Assembly (NCBI RefSeq): GCF_023343835.1
Contig: NC_064435.1
Coordinates: forward strand, 62,506,134 to 62,570,133
Direction: 5' to 3'
Source of the DNA: Lagopus muta
Taxonomy: Eukaryota; Chordata; Aves; Galliformes; Phasianidae
Length of the DNA: 64,000 nucleotides
Shown: in pieces, positions 49,401 to 61,400 of the stretch
Position numbering within the stretch: the first letter of the stretch is position 1
Layout of the letters: each line of letters starts with the position of its first letter
Program-made: the position numbers and the translations under genes
The notes under the pieces: generated by a model
What the model saw: the letters and a program-made list of their open reading frames with translations, nothing else
The model's database searches: none
What the model was told of the DNA's origin: nothing

Positions 49401-52400
49401 AACAGTCCTTATATTTGAAAAATTCCCAGCATTTATATTTAACGAGTTACGGCTTCTTGCTTTGGTTGCAACTTACGGCTACGTTTTAACTTGTCTGCCA
49501 TCTTCTGTTTTTTCATAAATCCTTTTTTAAGCAAAAGTAAAGTTTCTTCTAATTGCTGCCTTTCATCTGAATCGTGCTGCTTTTTTTTCTTTTTGTTCAA
49601 ACAATTTTTTTTTTTTATAATTGTCTTTGCTGGTTCCCTGATGTGGTATCTCACAAGCACAGATGTTTTCTTATTTGTAATTAGCTTCCCCTTTTCTGTG
49701 CATTTGCCCTATAATTCTACTGATTGCCTGGAAGTTCCTGTGTCCCTGTTGCGTGCTGTACCTATTGTTGCCTTAAGATCTGATGAAATTTGCCGTAACG
49801 TGCCTAGCTGGACAAGACCTTTTATTATTACCACATTCCTTTTTGTAAGCATCTCTGGGCAGTACTACTTGTGAGTTTTATTGTATCCTTTTGGCCCAAG
49901 GAGTTCAGCTTTCTACCTGATAGTTGACAGAGGAGTCTTTGAAAAAAAGATGATCTAGTACACACACAGCATTATCTAAGGGAACAGCAAAGAATCTAAA
50001 CCAGCAAAATAAGTTCTCCTTCTTTCATTACTCCAGTTTTCTTCTTCCGTATAAACTTTATTTCATATTGTATAATACTAGTGACTTCATATTGTCTAAT
50101 ACCATGCTATATTCAATACCATATAATAGTAGCTATTGACAAGACCTGCAGTACTTGATCTCTAATTCAGTTTGGAAATTGACTCCCACAGTATGAGGGG
50201 AGTTATTCTGGATTTTACATAATATTAATTTGTATGCTGACTACAGGCTTATGTGTGGCATGAAATACAGTATCATAAAAATCTCTTAGTAAATTGCCAT
50301 AATGGAATGACCAGTTTGCACATATCACCAGCACACTGATCAAAGAAACAGTAGAATGATGAAACAAGAACAAATAAATGAAAAATTTGAATGAACAACA
50401 TTTAATTATTTAGGATCATCCACTTGAAACATTCTAGCCTTTAACAGTCTGCAGTATTTGTTAACATGCTTTTCCCATACACCTCTGTCGTCTTGGTTTG
50501 TTTGGCTTTTTCCTTTTTTTCCCTTCCTATTGATTTTTCTTGCAAGGGAATGGCTGTTGATCCAAAATCACTACAGCGTATGTCTTTAGTTTATTCATAA
50601 GTAACTTATTTAAAAAACCTATTTTTTAACATACTACTTCTGAGTTTGAATATCGGTGAGGTTCTCTTGCTGAATATTTGACTTTCTCTTTCAGTAAAAA
50701 GAGAAACAATGATCAGTAACTTCAATATTAAGTGTATGTCTTGCTACTGTACTAGAATGCCTGAATTTTGAGAGTTAATCAGTGGATAAAAGATTTACCT
50801 TGTATAGTAATTACATTGGCATTCAAAGAGCTTGTATGAGGTTCTGAAGAAGTGTCTATTTAACAGAAAGTAATTGGCTGTTACATAAGAAGCAAATACT
50901 ATTACAGATTAAATTGCTATAATAAAGTGCAGAATGAAACGCAGGATTTTCCTGACAGACAAAATGACTGGTGGCATGTTTTGGACTTTTGTAACAGTCT
51001 TGCCGTTAATGTATATTAACTTCACAAATGAATAAGTGGTTAGTAATGAGGTAGAAAAAAACTGAAGTTGAAAAGAATGAAAATAGTCAAGAAATGTGTA
51101 GAGTACAAGATTTCATTCTTTTTATACGAGCTTTTCTCGTTGCAGAACTTCTTGCCATACAAAACAAAACAATATTCTGCCCAGTTTTCATAGGCTAACT
51201 TGCTTACTGTTTCTTTGGTTTAATTTAAGAGCGCTGGGAGTTCCAGTGACAGACTATACATTTGAAGACTGTCAGCTAGCTTTGGCTGAAGGACAACTTC
51301 GTCTGCCTTCAGACACGTGTCTTCTAGAATTTGCAAAGCTTGTGAGAAGCCTTGGGTGAGCATATACAATGTTTGTATATAAGGTGCATTTTTGTTACAT
51401 GTTTATGTATGATTTTCCTCATATAAAAATACATTCTCTTCTAGTACACTGCATTTATGGCTACGTGTGGAATGCTGTCATATTACAGTCAGGGAAACTA
51501 ATATAAAGATTAAACCAATACTGTATTAGAAGTAAATGTCTCAAGACATCCCAGAGAGGATCAGAAATACTGTGGGGCTTGCAATATCTGATACAGCTAA
51601 GAGTCAATTGCCCTTTCCCATGACATCTATAAATGAGAATGGTGCTGCCATAATACAATCTTGTGACTGGGGTTAATGTTGTAACAGAGGGGGGCAGAAG
51701 ATTTACTCTTTCCCAAGAAGCACAAGAAAGCATTGGTCTATTGAGTGGGTTACTGCTAAATGTACTTTACAATGAAATACCTTATTTTAAGCAGTTTGGC
51801 TCATCTCTTCTCTTACAACATCAGTTATCTCTGGCTTTACCTTTCTGAAAAACTTCAGCAAACAGTGGAGAAAAAAAAACAAAAACAACAGATAAACCAA
51901 ATATTAGAACTTGCTGTTATTCCAGTTTTTCTGCTTTGTTTCCCTCTCCTCCTATTAAGCAACGAGAATCCAAACTTGCATTTTCAGCCTATGAACAATT
52001 GTAACATGTAAACACATTTTTCCTTTTTTGTCTCTGTAAGTTAAAATACAGAGCATAGTTATGTTTCCATATCATACTTTATTTCATTTCACTGTTTTTC
52101 CTTCATCTTTCAGCTTGCTCATAAACAGGATTAAAAAAAAAAAAAAAGACAAAGATGTATTGTAGACAAAGGGATGCGGGACAGCACACATCATGCATAC
52201 AGGTTACTGACATAATATTTCTCCATCTAAAAAGAATTCCAGTAGGACAGTAGACACTTCTAAATAGAACCAGAAAGATTCTTGCTTCAGTCCAAGAACT
52301 TTGAATTTTCAGTTAAAAAAAAACCAAAACAAAACAAAAAACCTCCTCACTTATGATGCAGTTGATAATCCCAGGATTCACTTTAATCCTCTTGTAATAT

Positions 52401-55400
52401 TGTCCAGCTTTTGTCTGCTCAGTTTAAAACAGTTTCCTCGAATTAAACATTTTGGAGTATTTATTTGGCCTCTAAAATGATTATGTACATTTGAGAATGA
52501 TGTTCCTCAAAATCTAAAAGTTCGCTAACAGACTTGAGCAATTATGCATTGGTGAGCTATCATTCTGTCTTGATTTGGGTGTGTGCCAGTAAATAAGGCT
52601 ATTACCATGGATGAAACTGGATGATGCTTGTAATATGATTTCAATTCTAATGCATGATTGATGAAAATGCACTCATTTGCAGCTTATTCAAAGGTTTTGA
52701 GGCCAGCAAGGCATTAAGATCATCTAGTCACATCCCTTAATAACTCCAACTGTAAATTTTATCCAATGGATTTTGCATCCAGTCTCATTACTTTATTTTG
52801 AACAAGAACGTCTCTTCTAGGTAACGATTTTAAATGCAAGACTTTGAAGGTGAACTCAGACTACTGTTTTTATTACTTTGTAATCTTGTTACATCTGAGT
52901 TTGCTGCACTGGAGAACTGTTTGTTCATATGATATATCTATAGGATTTATTATCATTTACATACTTGTAAGATTTGCTCAGCTTATGCTCCAGGTAGTGA
53001 TCCAATTGTGATCCAGAAGACATGTAGCCAGAGCAATGAAGTCCCACACTACATTTAATGAAGAGCTTGAGCAATTTTAACACAGCTACACAGTTGCTAG
53101 GTCACAGCTGGCTGAAACTCAGCAGCTTTGTTTTGAACTCTGTGCTAAAATGACTGTTTTATCAAGGAGATCAATTAATCAGTATTGTCTTCTCAAATTC
53201 TAGGCTCATTCTCTTCAAGCAGTTATGCTTCTGTTGAGCCTGATGACTGACTGGTGTTTGACCAGTGAACAGATTCCTAAAATATATACAAGGTTTTTAC
53301 TATAGGTTTCAGACATTGTAAATGTTCAACATCATTTGATGATTTCAGTTAATTTCATTTGATGATTCATAATTAATTGCCCTATTTTTAAAAATTATTT
53401 CCTGTTTGTACTTTGGTTGGATCAATTAACATGTTCTAGACATGGAAGTTTGTTCGACTTCTGTGCCTTACAGAGCTCTTCATACATTTTCTTCTGCAAA
53501 AGATGCTAGTTTATTATAATTCTTATCTCCATTTTTTTAACAAGATAATTTGTTTTGAGCTGCTTTAATACGGTCACCAGCAAGGAGATCCCTAAGTTCT
53601 TCATAATGTCTCAAATTTCTGCTTATTCTGATTTCCACATTTACTTTGCCTGTGAACTAGAAGGACATTCTAGCTTTAGTTGTTCTGATTTCTAACAGAA
53701 CCTTGATTTGCTGGCCATCAGTAGCTCCTTAATGAGTTTTCCATTTTGGGTCAGATAAGTTTCTAATTTTTTCTGCTGCAATTATCTTCTTTTCTTAAAA
53801 TGTTGGAAAGATCTATCCCATCTTCAAAGCGGCCGGATGTAGTACATGTTGCAATACAAGGTAGAAATTTCTTGTTGTTACTGTTCTGTTTGTTGTTAGG
53901 CTTACGAAGTCAGGTCTTGGTGTAATCTGACAGTTTGTTCAACTGATTCTGGTGATTCAGGATGTTTGCATCTTCAAAAAACTATACAGAGATCAATTAT
54001 CCTTAATCTGGGTAGGTGTTTTATGACACTATCTGTTGAGTTACAATTTTTTTTTTTTTTTTTTTGCACTGATTTCTTCTAATACCTCTTCTCTCTTTTA
54101 TCTCACTTTTCATTATTCATTACTTTATTACATTATTCATAATTGCTTTTTGGTTGTTGGTTTTTGTTTGTTTTTGCCAATTTTTCACTTACAATCCCAG
54201 CTATGAATTAGAATGTGTTGCAAGGTTGGAGGTGTCTTGCATCTTTCTGCTTTAGTCCCTGTTTTCTACTCCCTGATTTTTCTTATCTACTTGCTGCCAT
54301 TTTGGCAAGTATCCTTTAGAAACTAAGATTTTCATCTACTTTTTTTTTTTTTTTTTTTTTGCATACTAAGCAGCTCTAATACTTGTACGTCACAACACAT
54401 TTTCTTTCCAGTTTGACAGTTGACTTGTACTTCATGCATCAAAAAGAAATAAGTATATCAAATACAAAAAAAAACCCAACAAAATATGGTATCATAATAT
54501 GATGAATGTGTATCCTATGTTGCTGGTATATGTATAGCAAAAGGCCCTTTGGGCAGATTGTTGACTTGGTGTATACATTTAATACTCAGATGCAGAGGTT
54601 CTTGGTGGTTTTCACTGAAGACAGAATGGCTGAATGTCATTTATTTTAAAAGGTATAGTTTGCACCAGATCTTCTTTTTCATGTCAGATTGCAAAAAATT
54701 GCCTTTGGATTTCTGAGCTTTCTTGGTGGGATTATTCTATTTTAGTCTAGGGAGTTTTATCTTTAACAATGGGTAGTAATTAATCTATTTTCTTAATTCT
54801 TTTTTGGTTCCTTAACAATCTGCTCTGCTTTTCTGGGGCTGATCACTGTTGCTCTCTTAGATCCTTGTAATGAGCACTAGAGATGTCTGTTGCATATAAT
54901 AATTGCCTACCCCAGAAGAATGTTCTACAACATTAGCAAGCCTGAAGTTTACCTTCTCACATACTCCCAGGCCCAAGTAAGTTTTCTGATAGTCATCCTT
55001 ATTTTAGAACCTGAATCGGTTCTGCTGTGGCTTCAAAACCGCAGTATTTCAGTAAGAATGAAATGAATTAAACAGTAGTTCCATTTTGAACCTCAATATT
55101 ATACTGTCCAGTCAGCCACAAGGATCCTAAATAGACAGTGCTCATGTAGCCTTGTAAGAGCTGTGAGGAGAGATTATAATTATTTCTTAGATGTGGTACC
55201 CATCTACTCTCATTCAACAGCCCTGATGCAGTCTTCTGCTGGTCCATGTGTATGTGAAACTGTGGTCCAGACTGTAGGTAGTGCTTTGTAATTCAAGAAG
55301 TAGTAGCACCTTACAGCTAACACGGTTGTGTCTTAGGGCTGCTGCAGAGGTCATATTTAGTAAGAAAAAATCTCTGGAGGATGTTCTTCATCTGCATTCA

Positions 55401-58400
55401 TGGTCAAAACAAAGCTGTCCATTACAGAAGGTGACTGGAGATTAGGCTTAATGTAGTGAATACCAACTACAGTACAGCCTGCCTCATGAGATCAATTCAG
55501 GTCAATTTTGCAGCTGTTGAGTATTCTTTCACTAAAACAACAAGAAGTTGCATGGAAGTTCATCAGTAGACAGAAAACTGAATTTGCTGCTTATTTGGCT
55601 CAGGGCATATTTCTCTGAACTTGCAGTTTACAGTAGTTAGCTACAACATCCAGCAGTTCTTATGAGGTTTCCAGCTCTATGAGACACTTAGAAGCTTTTT
55701 GGCAGGTTTCCAGCATTTGAGGAAAGAGTCTGTTTTCAGATGATCAAATGCAACTAAAACTGACTTTGAAGAGATGAGACATTTCACTCAAGTATCCTAC
55801 CTTCAGGGATCTGGTTTTCCTTGTCAGCTCTTCTGTGGAGGATTAAATGTTCAGTGTTCATCCTGAAGCAGCTCTTTCCGTTAGAAGTTGGCTTACAGAA
55901 TGAAGCAAAATACCACACTAGCAAATAATGTTGTGTCCCATAAAGCCTAGGTCCTGCAAACACATGGTTTCATGAGCAGAGACATTCACTGTTGGCCTTT
56001 TAGGTTTTATAGCTTCCACTAGGATAAAAGGCTCTGTACTGAGAGGGTGGGTGGGCACTGAAATGGGCTCTCCAGGGCAGTGGTCACAACCCCAAGCTGC
56101 TGGAGTTCGAGACATCTAGACAATGGGCTCAGACGTATGGGTTTTATATTTGGGTAGTCCAGCATAGAGCCAGGAGTTTGGCTCAGTGATCTGTATGGGC
56201 TCCTCCAAACTCAAGATATTCTATGTTTCTGTAAAAAGTAAAAAATGTAAAGGAATTGAGACATCCAAAACAATTTCAGTTTGAAACTACAGTCTGTTGT
56301 AGGATTTGGAGCACTTGGCTTTCAAAGAATTCAGCATTATTTGTCATGGGGATCCAATACGCCAGTTACCTTTTGATTCTGACAGGGATAGAGGGAATAT
56401 ACCACCTTGGATTCCAGGAAATACAATGTATTCACACTCAAGCTGAAGCAAAAGTTTTGCCTCTCTGCTCCACACACAGTTTTTGAGATTGGCTCACAAG
56501 TTTTTTGTATTTATAATCTCAAACCACAAAACATCTAATAGATTAGTGGCAAATCACAACTACTTTCAATACAAGATTTTACTCTTGCAACTTCAGCTTT
56601 TCAGGCTACTGAAAGGTTGACTGGTGAACAGGAGATCCCAATGAGTCTCTAATACTCGTCACCAAACAAGTGTTTACTCATTTCCAGAAGGTGAATTTTG
56701 TGTGACTTTATTCCAAATCAAATCTCTCTGGTTTAGAGACAGATGTTAGATTGCATATTCTGTGTCAGAGATGGATTATCCCAAGGGAGTATTCATATGC
56801 CAGCTGGCCTTGTTCTGCAGTTAAAATCCATTTCGGCTACTACAGTGAAGATGTATTATCTATGGACTGGTTTTACATGTAATGCTGCATGTTGGAAGCT
56901 GAGATCTGTATGTATCTCTGGTCCTTCGTGGATTCATTTGATATTTGTACCTGCTCCTTTTTTAGATAATGGAAAATGAATGTTTGCTCTCTTTATACTG
57001 CCTACGAGCAAAACTTATGAGAGGTGCTTTCCTTCAAGTGTGGAGGGAGCATGTGAATGTTTTGTAGGGGCTGTGGGCTTTGAAAGAATTGGTGTGTAGC
57101 TAAGTCTTATAATTCAGAAATACAGTGCTTGGAGTTGTTACTACAGTTTTTGCAAGTTAGGCTAGGTAATGACAGATAGCATAGTATAGTAGTTCTGTTT
57201 TTGTTTAAAAGTATAGGCTTTGGGAAGAATTGTTCAGGCCTTCAAGATGTGAAGCTTGTATACCAGATATTCTTCTTACTCTGAGTGCCATTAGTTATTT
57301 TCCAAAGCTTAGGTATTTTGGTACTATTTAAATATTTGATCCAAGTCTCATCAATGAGAGGAGGCTGCTGAGAAGGTCCAGCTGCAGTATGGAGACAACT
57401 GTGATCTTGCATAAATAATTGCCTCCAGGTGTCTGCAGGAGCAAGCAGCAGAACAGTTCACTGCAGAAAAGTATTGTTATTGGCTTTTTTGTCTTTAGAT
57501 TGAGAACTTTGAGTGCCTGTGTTACTACACCAGTTCAAATAAACTCACTGGTGACAATTTGGTTGATGTTTTATTAGGCAGGGAATTTATTTTCTCCACA
57601 TATATGCAGCACCTCTAATATTTATTATTTTGATTGTGAAATTTATTTTTAACAAAACAAAACCAAGAAGTTTGATTTAGCAAAAACAAACAAGCAAAAA
57701 AAACAACAGAAAACAAGCCAACAAATCCTTGCAGGGAATATTTGCCTTAGTCAAAACCTGTTCTGTCATTGGTCAAAATCTGGTTTTGAAATCAGAAGGA
57801 ATGAGGTAATTTCTGTATCAGTATTAATTGCTATAGCCTTGTTTGATGGGTAGCCTCATAATGGCGCTGAACTGCAGACTGAATGAGGACTGACAAACAG
57901 GATTAACAGTATAATCACCATTATGTAATCCCAGATTCCTTTTAGACAAGATGCACCAAGTCTTTCCTGTTCAGTGACATTAGTAAATTCGGAATCGTAA
58001 TTGGTTTATGTTACTGTCAATGCGGCTGTGCTCAGGTGACCTAAATCCTACCTACTTCTCTATGCTTAGTATTTGATACTAGTTAGTTCTAGACTCTTGT
58101 TTTGCTTGCATATGTTGGGCTGCTTGGACATATGGCTTATAATCAAGGAAGTGAACACAAGTTTATAATCAGAATTCCTAAAACGTTGCAGTAATTTCTA
58201 ACATAGTTCAAGAACTAATGGCAGCTTCAAGATGTTAGGAATCCACTATTACAGAATAAAGCTGCTTGGAATCCTGCTTCTGGATTTTGTAGTGCTTTAT
58301 ACCATTATCATTGCTTCATTCAGTATATTGATATCTGTATTCTGAAGTTAGGTTTACTTTTAAAATGTACAAAAATAATGTGCTTTCTAGGCTGAAACCA

Positions 58401-61400
58401 GAAACACTTGAGGATGATCTTAATAAATATGCTACGCGTGCTATGAAAATGAAAAAGGAGAAGGCTGATCTTAAAGAATTTTCAGCATATTTGGAATTTC
58501 CAGTTTCGCACACATTAGAAAACATGTTTGCCCTTTTTGATGAGGTAAGAAACAATAAGTGTATTTAAAAATTGTGTTACTTATGATAAACTCTGTTCTA
58601 GCATAATTTTCTTGTTGAATTCACTGAAGTCTAATTCAGGGCAGTGCTAAGCACTTTACAGTCATAGCATCACCAAAGTTGGAAAAGATCTTTACGATAA
58701 TCTAGTCCAGCTGTACACTTACCACCAATATTTCCCCACTAAACCATATCCCTTAATACAACATCTAAAAGTTTCTTGAACATCTCCAGGGATGATGAGT
58801 CAACCACCTCCCTGGGCAGCCCATTCCAGCATCTGACCACTCTTTCAGAGAAGAAACTTTTCTTAACTTTTCCTAACTTGAACCTTTCCTAGTGCAAATT
58901 GAAGCCATTCCCTCTAGTCCTATCACTAGAGATATGGGATAAGAGGCCGACCCTCACCACAACCTCCTTTCAGATAGCTATAGAGAGCTATAAGCTGTAG
59001 ACGTTTCACTGCAGTATTTGCCTACTGCATTTCCCTTTCAGCAAGATAGTAACATCCATCATCAAATAAATGAAACTGTCATTCAAGTAGAAAGTAAAAA
59101 GAGTATCAGTTGGACAAAACTGTTTTTGTTTCTAGATTAAAACAAAAAAAAAAAAAGGTTCAGGCCAAACCATTACTACTGCTTGTTGCATCTGTATGTG
59201 ATGGATGTTGGTTGTATTAAAAAAATAAAAAAATAAAAAAAAATCTTTTTTTCCAAGATACCTGAAAGCTTGAAGGACTGAGAAACTGGCAAATGAGCCA
59301 GTTTTTCTTTCTCTCTGGCAATTAGTTGGGAAAAATGATCATTATCTTTTAAATCATGAGATGCTGTTTGCACCAGGAGGTGGATGGATGTGTCCACAGT
59401 GGTATCCTAGACCAAAGAACAGATATAATGTATTCACGACTTAAATCAGACTAGTTTGACCTCAGGTTCTCTAATTTTAGTTTTAACCCATATAAGTAAA
59501 TGTAAGCACGTTAGATATGCAAGTAAAGCCTAACAATAGTGGCCCTGTCTTTCATGAATATTTGAATAGAACTTCCAAGTGGAACTTTGAAAAGCACCTT
59601 TGAAGCTCATACAACCCCAGTTTTTGCAATGAATTACATATAACAATGTATCTTGCTGAATATTCTGCATATTAATTGTTGTTAGCTGATATTTTTGGAA
59701 ATTCTGAGACAAGTTGTCATATCTAGAGAATTTCTTTCACAGAATGAAGATGGCATAATTGACGTTCGAGAATTTGTCATTGCTCTGTCAGTTGTCTGTA
59801 AGCCATCTAAAACTCTGGAAACAATCCAACTGGCATTTCAGGTAATTGGTATTTTCTTGCTATATATAGTTTACTTAAAATTTGCTTTTAGAAATGATTA
59901 TTACTTCCATTAAACTTTTATCAGAAACTTTTTTCCAAATGCCTTTTAAATACTTGATTTGAAATGTAATTAGCATTAATAGAAAGGAGGATAAGGAGTA
60001 TGTATTCAGATGGAGCAAACTGCAACTTTGTTAGTAAAATGAGGGGAGTTTGTAGAGTGGCGTTGTTACGTGGAGTTCATAAAGTCTTTCAGTACACTGA
60101 GTCTAGAGCCAAAGTCTTTTGTATTGATTACTCGAAACTAATGGCTCATGAGTTATGCTTACTGCTTGTAAAATCTTTCAATCAAATCTTTTTTGTCAAA
60201 TTAAGGAAAAAAAAAAATCAAAACTTGCAGTTCTACGTGTTAATAGAGAGAGCTCCCCCTCCTCTTTAGCTTCTTGATAAGATTCATTTTTCCTTCTTAA
60301 TCTTTGCAATGTTTCTTTTTCAGTCCTTCATTTCTTCATGTCCTGAATTATTTGCCTACCTTTTAGACTTCTCAGAAGTCTTCCTGATCTTGTTCTAGCC
60401 TGAGTGGTTTGTTTTCACATCAGCAGTGATAGTTGATGCAAGCTTTTAGGGAAACCAACAGAAGCAGTGCTTAATGTTTGCCATCCCAGTGGGTTTGTCT
60501 GATACTGAAACTTCTTACTTTTTAACTGATTTCTTTAATATTGCTATTTCAAGCTTTGTTGCATTTAGATTATCTTTTCTGATTGCCTTGCTCTTATGGG
60601 GACTTGTGTCTTCAGTGCTACCAAAGCAGGAAAAAGTTAACAATTGATCACTGGTGAATGCATGGACTGCAGAACTTACAGTTGTATCAGTATTACACCG
60701 CAGTCTTATTTTCTCAGTGTAACTGTTCTCAGGTTCTTCAGCAAATTTTTTCTATACTTAACCGTGTTTTGCTAAAGAAATGAAAGCTCCTATGAATGCT
60801 TAGTGTCTATCTATCACCCTTTTGCCAGTGTTGAACAAATATGACAAAAGATGAAGTTGCAACAATATTTATTTCCTACAAATCAACAGCTGTCAGAGGG
60901 GATAACTTAATGCTACTTGTGAGGCAAAAGCAGATCTCTGCCTTTGCTTATTGTATTTCATTTACGTAGTGGCGTCACTTGATGTTTGGTGATCTGTGTC
61001 CTCTTACTAAAATGAACAAGCTTGAATACTCTGTGTTTACTTGTGTAAACTTGAATGTGGCTTTTGGACATTATTTCAGTCATGTTTGGTTGTCATTTAT
61101 TCCTAGGGATAAAAGTGAAGCATTTTACGAGATAGCTGAGCAAATATTCAGAGTGGGACTGTTTAGTGTATGATGGAAGAAGCTGAAAAATAGGGGTTAT
61201 TGAGTCACCAGAGATCTAAAGTGGTAGGCAATTAAAAGCAGAATTAGGGATTATGGCAATCAATTCCAAGAGCATCGATCCAGTGTAAGTGCTGGGCATC
61301 CTCCATTTCTAGTTGTTAAGAAAGTGAAAGAGCGGTGTAAATCTTGCCAATGTGGCTCTTCTGAGCTTTATCAAGTATCACCTTCTGATTAATTGATCTA

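Larger units (their letters stand above)
45770..51229 (+). other. LPCAT1: LPCAT1 intron 9 (5.5 kb)
   Basis: It contains a mariner remnant carrying a CR1 copy (48389-49408). Open frames such as 47170-47535 have no recognisable motif. The rest is unique. Confidence 0.93.
51356..58390 (+). other. LPCAT1: LPCAT1 intron 10 (7.0 kb, the largest)
   Basis: AT-rich with T tracts at 54047-54065 and 54340-54360 and one CR1 copy near 56 kb. A long stretch (about 52.7-55.9 kb) has no repeat I can name and no coherent open frame. Confidence 0.92.

Noticed and set aside
52700..55900. Possible old retroelement or pseudogene in intron 10
   Set aside because: Both strands were inspected; stops are dense in all frames and I could not match any named element, so no call is made.
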